DNA from: an uncultured Acetatifactor sp.
GTDB lineage: Bacteria > Bacillota > Clostridia > Lachnospirales > Lachnospiraceae
Direction of reading: 5' to 3'
Assembly (NCBI GenBank): GCA_947625255.1
Contig: CANQNT010000010.1
Location: forward strand, 1 to 64,000
DNA: 64,000 bases
Shown: positions 41,358-50,716 of the stretch, in pieces
Numbering within the stretch: the stretch's first letter is position 1
Layout of the letters: every line of letters begins with the position of its first letter
Notes under the pieces: generated by a model
Database searches by the model: none
What the model was told of the DNA's origin: nothing
Seen by the model: only the letters and a program-made list of their open reading frames with translations
Translations under genes and position numbers: made by a program

Positions 41358-44318
41358 ATGAGACGAAGTGGAAAAAATGATTCACTTCAACAGCGTAAGT
41401 ATCGCTGGAAGAAGACGGTTGCCTTGCTTTTAGCGATGTCCTTGGTATGCACTGGCGGAACGGTTGCGTTTGCCGCGGAGAGCGGCGACACGGCAGGCGT
41501 ACCGCTGAAAGACAAGTATACCGGATTTGACGGAGTGGAAATCGAGTGGAAGTACGGAACGGCGGATTCTTATGATTACGAGGGTTATTCTGCCATGTAT
41601 GCGGATGTTCCGGGCGCTTCTGAAGCGATTGACATTCCTTTGTCAAGTATCTCCGACGAGAACGGCGTTCTGGCGGCTCAGGAAGTTGAGGGCAGGACGG
41701 CAATCCTATCGGGCAAATCTTCGGAGTATGTGGAATTTGCTGTAAATATTCCGGAGACTGCCATGTATCAGCTGGAGCTGGATTATTATCTGCAGCCGGG
41801 AGCTTCTGACGAGGCCAAGAGAATTCTGTACATAGATGGGGTTGCTCCTTTCGAGGAGAGCAGTGACCTTACTTACGTACGTTACTTTAAAGACGCCGGC
41901 GAGCCTGTCGTGAACAGCGTGGGCGACGAGACCAGACCGGCGCAGGTGGAGATTCCCGGTTGGAGGACTTCCCGCCTCGAGGATACCAGCGGTAAGTATC
42001 CCGATTCTTTCAGCCTTTATCTCGAAGCGGGTAAGCATACGATCCGGATGATTTATAATAAGGTGGATATGTATGTGTCCGGCGTCAGACTTGTTCCCCC
42101 CACAATATATAAGACCTATGCGGAAGTGTCCGCGGAATATGCCTCCAAGGGTTATCAGCCCGCACAGGTTGACAAGATCCATTTCCAGGCTGAGCTGACC
42201 ACGATTGAGAAGAATGACGTGACGCTTCGCCGGGATAATGACGGCGATCCCCTGGTAGAGCCCGCTTCCACCGTGAACCGTGTGCTGAACGTTATGGGAG
42301 GCTATCGTTGGAGGGCCGGCAATCAGAGCATTACCTGGCAGTTCGACGTTCCCCAGGACGGTCTGTACAAGATCGCGATGTATGTGAAGCAGTCCTGGAA
42401 TGACGGACTTCCCTCTTTCAGAAGAATCGAGATCGACGGACAGGTTCCTTTTGCGGAGCTTTTGGAATATAAGTTCCCTTACGACACCAAATGGTCCCTG
42501 GAGACTCTGAGCGATGAGGAGGACAATCCTTACCTGTTCTACCTGACCGCCGGTACCCATACCATTACCATGCAGGTGAAGTTGGGCGAGCTTGGCCCCG
42601 TGCTGTCTTCCATTCAGGAGGATATCTCGATCATTTCCGATATGCTGCTGGATATTAACCTGATCGCGGGCAGCGACCCTGACCCGAACTACGATTACGG
42701 TTTCTTCAACAGGATTCCCGATCTGCAGGAAAACATGGAATTCATCGTCGCCAATATGCGCAGGAAATACGATATGGTGAATTCGATGGCGGCCCAGAGA
42801 CCTGCCATGGCCAACAACTTCCTGACGATCGCCACCCAGGTGCAGGAGATGCTGGACGATCCCTACAGTATCGCCAAGAAGATCGGAGATCTGACCAATT
42901 CCCAGAACAGCTTAAGCCAGTGGTATCTGTCCCTGCAGAGCTGTCCTCTGATCATTGATTATTTTGACGTTGGAAATCCCAACGAGACCTGGAAGAACTA
43001 TTCTTCCAATATTTTCCAGAGACTGGGCGCTACCTTTACGCAGTTTATCTCTTCCTTTACCAAGGATTATGATAACGTGGGCGGCGTGCTGGGAGACGAC
43101 GTGGTCGTGACCGACACCATCGAGGTGTGGATCGCGAGAGGTACCGAGTGGGCCGAGGTTATCAAGCAGCTGGCGGATGAGAGCTTCACGCCGGAGACGG
43201 GAATCGCCATCAAGGTGAACGTGCTTCCCGCTTCCCAGCTGAACGCCGGTAACGTCAACGCGCTGATGCTGTCCATCACATCGGGCAAGGCTCCCGACGT
43301 GGCCCTGGGCGTGAGCGTGACCACCCCCGTTGACCTGGCGATCCGTGACCAGGCGTATGATCTTTCCCAGTTCGAGGGCTTTGATGAAGTCAGGGATCGG
43401 TTCGTTCCGGCGACTCTGACCCCGTATGAATATATGGGCGGTACTTTCGCTCTTCCCGAGACCATGAACTTCAACGTCATGTTCTATCGGAAAGACCTGC
43501 TGTCCGAGTACGGGATCCAGCTGCCGAATACCAGAAGCGATCTGTACGCCTATGTATTGCCGGCGCTGTACCAGAACGGTCTGGAATTCTACTTTAACCG
43601 TGACTTTACACAGTTCCTGTTCCAGTACGGCGGAAGCTATTATACCGAGGACGGCATGAAGTCAGCCCTGGATACGCAGGAAGCGTATCTGGCTTTCAAG
43701 GAATATACGGAATTATTCACCAACTACGGTGTGCCTGAGACCGCGAACTTCTATCAGTATCTGCGTTCCGGCATCATGCCCCTGGGCGTGGGCGATTTCA
43801 ATATGTATATGCAGCTCTCCGTGGCGGCTCCCGAGATCACGGGTAAATGGGGCATCGCTCCCCTGCCCGGCATCATGCAGGAGGACGGAACCATCAATCG
43901 TTCCGCCGGCGCCATTACGGATATGGGCGACGTCATCATGAAGCAGAGCGACAAGCCGGAGCAGAGCTGGAAGTTCCTGAAGTGGTGGAGCAGCACCGAG
44001 ACCCAGGAGACTTTCGCAAAAGAAGTGGAAGCCCTGATGGGCGCTGAGGCCAGATGGAACACCGCCAATAAGGAAGCGTTCCTGAGCCTGGCTTGGAATG
44101 ATGAGGATATTGAGACTTTGGAAACCATGTGGCAATGGGCTCGTGAGACACCCAGCGTGCTGGGCGGCTATATGACCACTCGTCATATGACGAATGCATG
44201 GACGACGGTCGTTATCAGCGGCGGCGATGTGAGAGAGGCTTTGGAGCAGGCCGTTAAGGATATCAATCGTGAGATGCGTTCCAAGCAGGAAGAATACGGG
44301 GTGATCAGCGATGATTAA
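41358..44318 (+). CDS. Very large extracellular solute-binding protein with N-terminal carbohydrate-binding-like modules
   Basis: The 986-residue protein has a signal peptide (KKTVALLLAMSLVCTGGTVAFAA) without a lipobox cysteine. Two similar beta-rich modules (about 30-230 and 255-410) both contain an ISLP/QVP-type strand and a YLEAGKHTIRM/YLTAGTHTITM motif, as in CBM6/35-like domains. A helical region (about 420-560) precedes a family-1 solute-binding domain (about 570-960: TIEVWIARGTEWAEVIKQLA, QSWKFLKWWSSTETQETFAK). Typical binding proteins are 400-550 residues, so this is unusual. ATG 41358 is chosen after AAAAGGAGG; an open frame 22 codons upstream has no ribosome site. The stop overlaps the next ATG. 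Confidence 0.87.
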   Translation: MRRSGKNDSLQQRKYRWKKTVALLLAMSLVCTGGTVAFAAESGDTAGVPLKDKYTGFDGVEIEWKYGTADSYDYEGYSAMYADVPGASEAIDIPLSSISDENGVLAAQEVEGRTAILSGKSSEYVEFAVNIPETAMYQLELDYYLQPGASDEAKRILYIDGVAPFEESSDLTYVRYFKDAGEPVVNSVGDETRPAQVEIPGWRTSRLEDTSGKYPDSFSLYLEAGKHTIRMIYNKVDMYVSGVRLVPPTIYKTYAEVSAEYASKGYQPAQVDKIHFQAELTTIEKNDVTLRRDNDGDPLVEPASTVNRVLNVMGGYRWRAGNQSITWQFDVPQDGLYKIAMYVKQSWNDGLPSFRRIEIDGQVPFAELLEYKFPYDTKWSLETLSDEEDNPYLFYLTAGTHTITMQVKLGELGPVLSSIQEDISIISDMLLDINLIAGSDPDPNYDYGFFNRIPDLQENMEFIVANMRRKYDMVNSMAAQRPAMANNFLTIATQVQEMLDDPYSIAKKIGDLTNSQNSLSQWYLSLQSCPLIIDYFDVGNPNETWKNYSSNIFQRLGATFTQFISSFTKDYDNVGGVLGDDVVVTDTIEVWIARGTEWAEVIKQLADESFTPETGIAIKVNVLPASQLNAGNVNALMLSITSGKAPDVALGVSVTTPVDLAIRDQAYDLSQFEGFDEVRDRFVPATLTPYEYMGGTFALPETMNFNVMFYRKDLLSEYGIQLPNTRSDLYAYVLPALYQNGLEFYFNRDFTQFLFQYGGSYYTEDGMKSALDTQEAYLAFKEYTELFTNYGVPETANFYQYLRSGIMPLGVGDFNMYMQLSVAAPEITGKWGIAPLPGIMQEDGTINRSAGAITDMGDVIMKQSDKPEQSWKFLKWWSSTETQETFAKEVEALMGAEARWNTANKEAFLSLAWNDEDIETLETMWQWARETPSVLGGYMTTRHMTNAWTTVVISGGDVREALEQAVKDINREMRSKQEEYGVISDD

Positions 44319-45264
44319 GAAGAATAAGAAACCGCAGTCCGCTTTGATTGCGCAAAAAAAGCTAACGCCCGCCGAGGCGATCAAGCGTTTCTGGCGTAAG
44401 AACTGGCTGGGATACGCTTTCCTTGCTCCCTTTTTAATACTGTTTACGATCTTTATCGTGGCGCCTGTCGTCACTGCCATTGGTTTGAGCTTTACGGATT
44501 ACAATATGATGCAGACCCCGCATTATGTGGGATTGAATAACTACCGTCTGCTGTTTTTGGATGACGAGGTGTTCCTGACGGGTCTGAGCAATACCCTGAC
44601 GTTCGCCATCATCACTGGTCCCGTGGGATATCTGTTATCGTTCTTCGCGGCCTGGGTCATCAATCAGCTGAAGTTCAAGAGGGTATTCGCTCTTGCGTTC
44701 TACGCTCCCTCGATCTGCAGCGGTATCGCGATGTCGACGGTCTGGATGGTCATCTTCTCCAGCGACCGTATGGGTTACCTGAACAACTTTCTGCTGAACC
44801 TGGGTCTGATCGACGAACCGATTCTGTGGAATACGGACCCGAACTACATTATGGGCGTGGTTATGTTTATCTCTCTGTGGATGAGCATGGGTACCGGATT
44901 CCTGGTATTCCTGGCAGGTCTGCAGAACGTGCCGCATTCTTATTACGAGGCGGCCGCCATCGACGGCGTCAAGAATAAGTTCCAGGAGCTGTTCTATGTG
45001 ACGCTGCCCATGATGAAGCCTCAGCTTCTGTTTGGTGCCATCAATGCCATTACTGGCGCTTTCGGCGTATTTGATATCGCTGTATCCGTGGCCGGTATGC
45101 CCAGCCCGAACTATGCGGCGCATACCATCGTGGCGCACTTGTACGATTACGCGTTCATCCGTTTCCAGATGGGTTACGCGTCGGCCGTGGCAGTCGTGCT
45201 GTTCATCATCACTTTCGTACTTGGCAGAATCGTTATGAGAGTGCTTTCCAGTAAGGATGAATAG
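44311..45264 (+). CDS. Sugar ABC transporter permease (MalF/UgpA-like)
   Basis: The 317-residue protein has six membrane helices and the EAA loop YYEAAAIDGVKNKFQELFYVTLPM (about 210-234) that docks the ATPase. It overlaps the binding-protein stop by 8 bases, indicating translational coupling. With the next gene it should form the heterodimeric membrane channel for an oligosaccharide. No ATPase gene is nearby. Confidence 0.92.
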   Translation: MIKKNKKPQSALIAQKKLTPAEAIKRFWRKNWLGYAFLAPFLILFTIFIVAPVVTAIGLSFTDYNMMQTPHYVGLNNYRLLFLDDEVFLTGLSNTLTFAIITGPVGYLLSFFAAWVINQLKFKRVFALAFYAPSICSGIAMSTVWMVIFSSDRMGYLNNFLLNLGLIDEPILWNTDPNYIMGVVMFISLWMSMGTGFLVFLAGLQNVPHSYYEAAAIDGVKNKFQELFYVTLPMMKPQLLFGAINAITGAFGVFDIAVSVAGMPSPNYAAHTIVAHLYDYAFIRFQMGYASAVAVVLFIITFVLGRIVMRVLSSKDE

Positions 45265-45297
45265 GATTGAAAATATCAAAGAAAGAGAGGAGCTACA

Positions 45298-46179
45298 ATG
45301 TTAAAGATTAGATGGTTTAGAGGCCAGTGGCTTCACATCACTTTTTCAAAGGTGCTGTTGTATGTGGTCATGATCATACTGGTATGCTTCACGGCATTGC
45401 CTTTGATCTACTTGATCAGTACGGCGTTCAAGCCATTGGATGAGCTGTTCCTTTACCCGCCGCGGTTCTTCGTGCAGAACCCGACGACCAAGAACTTTAG
45501 TGACCTGGTAGTTTCCCTGGGAAGCTCGACCGTGCCTTTTCCCAGATACGCGTTTAACAGTATCGTGATCACGACCATCATCGTGATCTGCACCGTTATC
45601 GTATCCAGCATGGGCGCTTACTCCCTGGTTAAGCTCCAGCCCCCCGGAGGCGTGTTCCTGTTCAACCTGATCCTGGTTGCATTGATGTTCTCGCCCCATG
45701 TTACCAAGATTCCCAGCTACATGGTGGTAAACGGTCTTGGATTGATCAATACCTATGGAGCCCTGATCCTGCCGAATATCGCGGTAGCCTACAATATTTT
45801 CCTGATCAAGCAGTTCATGGAGCAATATCCTAACGAACTGTTGGAAGCGGCCAGAATCGACGGCGCGGGAGAATTCCGTATTTTCATGCAGATGGTTATG
45901 CCGGCCCTGAAGCCCGCTACCGCTACCCTGACGGTGTTCTCTTTCGTAAACAACTGGAACGATTACTTCTCCCCGTTGATTTACGTTACCAGCCAGGCGA
46001 TGAAAACTCTGCCTCTGGCGCTGCAGACCATCGGCGGCGGCGCGGCCGGAATGTCGGTAGGACGCGCGGGCGCCGTTGCGGCGGCTACGTTCCTTATGAC
46101 TGCCCCCACGGTCATCATCTTTGTGATCAAGCAGGGTCAGGTTATGGAAACAATGACGTATTCAGGTATCAAAGGTTAA
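45298..46179 (+). CDS. Sugar ABC transporter permease (MalG/UgpE-like)
   Basis: The 293-residue protein has six membrane helices and the EAA loop ELLEAARIDGAGEFRIFMQM near residue 180-199. A Gly/Ala-rich GGGAAGMSVGRAGAVAAATF segment near residue 243 precedes the last helix. GAGAGGAG lies before the ATG. It is the partner of the preceding permease. Confidence 0.92.
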   Translation: MLKIRWFRGQWLHITFSKVLLYVVMIILVCFTALPLIYLISTAFKPLDELFLYPPRFFVQNPTTKNFSDLVVSLGSSTVPFPRYAFNSIVITTIIVICTVIVSSMGAYSLVKLQPPGGVFLFNLILVALMFSPHVTKIPSYMVVNGLGLINTYGALILPNIAVAYNIFLIKQFMEQYPNELLEAARIDGAGEFRIFMQMVMPALKPATATLTVFSFVNNWNDYFSPLIYVTSQAMKTLPLALQTIGGGAAGMSVGRAGAVAAATFLMTAPTVIIFVIKQGQVMETMTYSGIKG

Positions 46180-46197
46180 TCGGAACGGAGGGATGAG

Positions 46198-48354
46198 ATG
46201 AAGTCGCTAAAGAAAATAGGCGTTGGCCTTTTAGCCGGACTCACATGCATGATGTCTGTATCCATGACTGCCCTGGCTTCTGGAACGGACAATTATGTGA
46301 CCGGTGATGACAATTATCGTCAGCCTGTTCCCCAATCCTACAATGTAGTGGAGCGGATCAACAACATTGGGGAGTTTGAAGACGACAGAAAGAACTTTAA
46401 CAATCCGCAGGACGTTTTCGTGGATGACAACGATTTCGTCTACATTGTGGATTCTGGCAACAATCGTGTGATCAAAATGAATCCCAGTTATGAGACGGTA
46501 GCGATTTTCTACGGTCCTGACAAGGCATTCAACAGTCCGCAGGGTATCTTCGTTGATAAGGACGGGGATATGTATGTGGCGGATACCAATAACAGCCGTA
46601 TCGTACATATGAATCCGAATGGCGAGCTGGTGGAAGTGTTCGTCAATCCGGAAAGCGAGCTGAACACGGGCACGGCGTTCTCTCCCAGCAAGCTGATCGT
46701 TACGGAGACCGGTTATATCTATGTGGTCAGAGGCGAGAACATCATGTCCATCGACGGCAACAATGAGTTCCGCGGCTACTATGGACAGACTAATATCGGT
46801 TATGACCTGGTGGAAGCGCTGATGAGAATCTTCGCTTCGGAGCAGCAGCAGTCCTTTATCACCAAGCGTCTGGCTTCCTCCTACATCAACCTGACTCTGG
46901 GCGACGACGGTATGATCTATGCGACCAGCATGGAGCGTGAGGAAGGCGAGATCAAGCAGCTGAACTCCATCGGTACGAACATTTACAGAAAGTATAAGAC
47001 CATCGGCAATTCCATCCGTAACCCGATCACGGACTTCATCAACAACAAGGTCCTGAAGTCGGTGGTTGCCGGTAATACCTTTAAGTTTGGTGAATATTTC
47101 GACGATAACGGCGAGTACATGGAGCCGATTTTCGTGGATATCTGCGTGGACGACGAGGGAATCGTCACCGTGCTGGAGAGACTGAACGGCAAGGTGTACC
47201 AGTACGATCAGGACGGCAGAATGCTGGTAGCTTTCGGCGGCCTGGGTGAGAAGAAGGGAACGTTCATCATGCCCGCGGCCATCGATGTGGACAGCAAGGG
47301 CAATCTGTTGGTCCTGGACAGAACCAACAACAACCTGCAGGTATTTGAGCCCACGGAATTTATCCAGCTGGTACATGCGGCGACCTCCTCTTATAACAAC
47401 GGTAACTACACCGAGTCCTATGACCTGTGGCGTCAGGTGCTGGCCATTGATGAGAACTACGATCTGGCCCATGTGGGAATTGCCAGAACCTATTACAAGC
47501 AGGAAATGTTCAAGGAGTCCATGGAGGAGAGTAAGCTGGTAGGCGACAGAGACGTTTATACCATGGCTTTCGATGAGTACAAGTACGTGGTGTTGCGCGC
47601 CCACTTTGTGCCGATCATCCTGATCGCGCTCTTCATCATTGTGGCCGTGATCGTAATCTTTATCGTCTTTAACAAGTATGCGAAGAAAGCTTACTGGAGT
47701 TATCTGGAAGATAAAAACAAGAAGATGGGCATCGGACAGGGAATCCTCTATTCTCTTTATACCATGCTCCATCCCATTGATACCTTGGAAGGAATCCGGT
47801 ACAACAGAACCCGGATCAATATGGCGATTCCTTTCATTATCCTGATCGCCTCCTATGTGGTGAGAGTGGCTTACCTTTATATCGTTCACTTCCCTCTGGC
47901 TTCCATAGAACTGGAGGATGTAAACCTGGTATTTGAAGCCGTTAAGCTTTGGATCGTACCTTTAAGCTGGATACCGGCCAACTTCATGGCCACCAGTATT
48001 TCAGGCGGTGAGAGTAAGATCCCGGAGATTACCTTTACCTCCACTCTTTCCCTGGTACCCTTTATCGTAATTAATGTTCCTTTGATGTTCCTTTCCAACA
48101 TTTTGTCCAAGTCGCAGCAGTCCTGGTACGGTGTGTTCTCGGCTCTGGCATATGTGGGAATGTTCTTGATCCTGTTCCTGTCCATGATGATCCTGAACAA
48201 TTACACGATCAAGAAAACAATCGGTATGATGCTTGTCTCGGCATTCATGATGCTGGTCATCTGGCTGGTTGCCTTGCTGTGTTATATCCTCACAGGCAGA
48301 GCGATTCAGTTTGTGATCTCGATCTTCGAAGAGTTCCGATTGAATTATCTGTAA
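46198..48354 (+). CDS. Signal peptide-NHL beta-propeller-TPR-YIP1-like membrane protein
   Basis: The 718-residue protein has a signal peptide (about 1-27). At least four NHL-type repeats follow (about 45-390; NPQDVFVDDNDFVYIVDSGN, SPQGIFVDKDGDMYVADTNN, AIDVDSKGNLLVLDRTNN), then a TPR-like pair (about 398-450), a membrane helix (about 470-495) and a C-terminal YIP1-like domain with about five helices (about 535-715). The propeller should face outside. Location between two permease pairs suggests a part in glycan capture or complex assembly; no function is established to my knowledge. GGAGGG precedes the ATG. Confidence 0.85.
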   Translation: MKSLKKIGVGLLAGLTCMMSVSMTALASGTDNYVTGDDNYRQPVPQSYNVVERINNIGEFEDDRKNFNNPQDVFVDDNDFVYIVDSGNNRVIKMNPSYETVAIFYGPDKAFNSPQGIFVDKDGDMYVADTNNSRIVHMNPNGELVEVFVNPESELNTGTAFSPSKLIVTETGYIYVVRGENIMSIDGNNEFRGYYGQTNIGYDLVEALMRIFASEQQQSFITKRLASSYINLTLGDDGMIYATSMEREEGEIKQLNSIGTNIYRKYKTIGNSIRNPITDFINNKVLKSVVAGNTFKFGEYFDDNGEYMEPIFVDICVDDEGIVTVLERLNGKVYQYDQDGRMLVAFGGLGEKKGTFIMPAAIDVDSKGNLLVLDRTNNNLQVFEPTEFIQLVHAATSSYNNGNYTESYDLWRQVLAIDENYDLAHVGIARTYYKQEMFKESMEESKLVGDRDVYTMAFDEYKYVVLRAHFVPIILIALFIIVAVIVIFIVFNKYAKKAYWSYLEDKNKKMGIGQGILYSLYTMLHPIDTLEGIRYNRTRINMAIPFIILIASYVVRVAYLYIVHFPLASIELEDVNLVFEAVKLWIVPLSWIPANFMATSISGGESKIPEITFTSTLSLVPFIVINVPLMFLSNILSKSQQSWYGVFSALAYVGMFLILFLSMMILNNYTIKKTIGMMLVSAFMMLVIWLVALLCYILTGRAIQFVISIFEEFRLNYL

Positions 48355-48394
48355 GCGGAAAGGCAAAATACAGCGGAAAGGAGTAAAAACTTTT

Positions 48395-50716
48395 ATGAAT
48401 CGGTTTCTTGAGAAAACGCGGAATATGTTTACAAAAGAAAACATTGTTCACGCGATAAAAGAAAGAATAGGCACCATCATACTCTTCGTCCTTTTGATCG
48501 TTTTCGTCATTTGGGGATATTTCAGCATAGGAAGCGCGAGAGAAAACGCGATCACTTATGAAACAGAGTATACGGCCCCGGAGTCAAACGTGGACTTCGC
48601 GGATCCGGGCGAATATGTATCCATCGCCAAGACGGATAAGCTGGAGCTCCTGTTTAATGAGGCCAAGGGCGGCGTTCAGGTGGTCAACCTGGAAAACGGT
48701 TATGTGTGGAAAGGGATCTGTGATAACGAGGTATACGACCTGGAGAATCTGAACGCTCAGTGGGCCGGTTATCTGCAGTCTCCCATCACGATTTCCTATT
48801 ACGATCTGCAAAGACGTGACTCCGGCGTCAGCACCCTTTATGCGGGAAGAGACGCCAAGGTGATGTCTCATGAAATGATCGAAAACGGCGTGGCGGTCAG
48901 CTATGGCTTCACCACTCCCGGTATTACCGTCGTTGTGGAATACACTCTGGACGGAGACGAGTTCGTAGTTCGGATTCCTTATGAGAAGATTCGTGAAGAA
49001 TCCAAATATGCGCTGGCGCTCATCGAGGTATTGCCGTTCTTCGGCGCGGCCACCAACGAGGTGGGCGGATATTTGTTCTATCCGGACGGCAGCGGCGCGA
49101 TCACCGCTTATGACAGGGCGGAGCTGAGGCCCTCCAACGTATTGGCGGCCACCTATTACACTTATACCAATCGTACCGTGAACTTTATGAATCTGTTCAA
49201 TGATGAATCCTACAACCGTTATACGGCTTCCATGCCGGTGTTCGGCATCAAGAACGGAGACAACGCTTTGTTCGCGGTAGCGACGGGCGACGCGGCCAAC
49301 AGCGGAATCAAGGTAACGCCTTCCGGAAGCGTGGTTGATCTGAACCGTATTGCTTTCGAAGTATATGTCAGAAATGTTTACACCGTTAATATGTATTCCA
49401 TGTCCAGCGGCGTCGGAACCTCCGCTACCGGCGGTATGGTACAAAGAGTAGATAAGAATCTTATACCGGAGGATAAGGAGATCCGTTACTTCTTCCTGAC
49501 AGGAGAGGATGCGGACTACAGCGGCATGGCCAACGCATACCGCAATTATCTGTTGGACAACGGTCTGCTTAAGGACGCCATTAAAGACGGAGATGAGCTT
49601 CCTCTGGCGCTGAGACTTCTGATGGGTACCTCGAAAGAGGGTATGATTTTTGACGAGTATATTCCGATGACGAGTTTCGACCAGGTGCAGGATATGATGT
49701 ACAGACTGCAAGTGGACGGCGTCGGCGGAATGGAAGTAGTGCTGCAGGCCTGGATGAAGGGCTATGACGAATATGAATATTGGGGTCCGGCCAGACAGCT
49801 GGGCGGCACAAGCGGTCTGAAAGATCTGAGCCAATATGCGGAAGCCCATCCGGAAAGCAATATTTACCTGGAGAACGGTTTCATGTTTGCCAGCTCCGAG
49901 ACCAGCGGCCTGAACGAGGATAAGGATGTTGTGTATGACGGTCTGGATGTGGAAGTCAGCGCCGAGAATATGGACGGTACCGTATTCTACCTGACCAATC
50001 CTCTTGCTGCCTACAACAGAAACATGAAATTGTTGAGTAAGCTGAAAGGCTACAACAATCTGGGCGTTGCCTATGACGACGTAGGAAAATACGCTTTCCC
50101 GGATTTCAACGAAGACGCTCCTTATACCAAGTCCGGAACCGTGGAACAGCTTCGCATGCTGTTGAGCAGCACTGCCGCGGACGGCAGAAGCGTGGCGACT
50201 CAGGGTTCCAACCAATATGTATTTACTTATACGGATTTCCTCTATGGCCTGAGAGAGGATAACTACGGTCTGTCCATTACGGATTATTCGGTGCCGTTTG
50301 TTCAGATGGTGGTGTCCGGACTGATCCCGTACGCGACCGAGGGCGCCGGCAACCTGTCCTATGATTTGCAGACGCAGAAGCTGAAATGGATCGAATACGG
50401 CTCGGTGCCTTACTTCTATCTGACCTATGAATCCGCTTTGAACCTGCGTGATACGGACCATGATACGCTGTTCAGTTCCACCTTTGACGACTGGGAATCT
50501 ACCGTGGTGGAAACCTACAAGGAATTCGAGGAGAACTTCTCCGACGTGTACGGAGAACAGATCGTGGATCACAAGATCATCACGGAAGACCTGATCCGTG
50601 TGGAATACAGCAATGGCATTGTAATCTATATTAATTATGGCGATCGCAACGCGGTTGCGGACGGAATCACAGTGGAACCTAAGAGTTATGTCGTATATAG
50701 GGGAGGTGAACAGTAA
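48395..50716 (+). CDS. DUF5696-type large extracellular protein
   Basis: The 773-residue protein has one N-terminal membrane anchor (IILFVLLIVFVIWGYFSIGS, about 28-48) and a large extracellular part. The first 300 residues look beta-rich (VQVVNLENGYVWKGICDN). The middle (about 395-640) has alternating strand/helix features such as GVGGMEVVLQAWMKGYDEYE and GYNNLGVAYDDVGKYAFPDF, reminiscent of a glycoside-hydrolase TIM barrel with candidate acidic residues. It matches what I recall as the DUF5696 family, found beside sugar ABC genes. Activity is unproven. Its stop overlaps the next ATG by one base. Confidence 0.78.
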   Translation: MNRFLEKTRNMFTKENIVHAIKERIGTIILFVLLIVFVIWGYFSIGSARENAITYETEYTAPESNVDFADPGEYVSIAKTDKLELLFNEAKGGVQVVNLENGYVWKGICDNEVYDLENLNAQWAGYLQSPITISYYDLQRRDSGVSTLYAGRDAKVMSHEMIENGVAVSYGFTTPGITVVVEYTLDGDEFVVRIPYEKIREESKYALALIEVLPFFGAATNEVGGYLFYPDGSGAITAYDRAELRPSNVLAATYYTYTNRTVNFMNLFNDESYNRYTASMPVFGIKNGDNALFAVATGDAANSGIKVTPSGSVVDLNRIAFEVYVRNVYTVNMYSMSSGVGTSATGGMVQRVDKNLIPEDKEIRYFFLTGEDADYSGMANAYRNYLLDNGLLKDAIKDGDELPLALRLLMGTSKEGMIFDEYIPMTSFDQVQDMMYRLQVDGVGGMEVVLQAWMKGYDEYEYWGPARQLGGTSGLKDLSQYAEAHPESNIYLENGFMFASSETSGLNEDKDVVYDGLDVEVSAENMDGTVFYLTNPLAAYNRNMKLLSKLKGYNNLGVAYDDVGKYAFPDFNEDAPYTKSGTVEQLRMLLSSTAADGRSVATQGSNQYVFTYTDFLYGLREDNYGLSITDYSVPFVQMVVSGLIPYATEGAGNLSYDLQTQKLKWIEYGSVPYFYLTYESALNLRDTDHDTLFSSTFDDWESTVVETYKEFEENFSDVYGEQIVDHKIITEDLIRVEYSNGIVIYINYGDRNAVADGITVEPKSYVVYRGGEQ

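Noticed and set aside
48584..50572. 662-codon minus-strand frame opposite the DUF5696 gene
   Set aside because: It is an antisense shadow; the plus strand has the ribosome site, membrane anchor and operon coupling.
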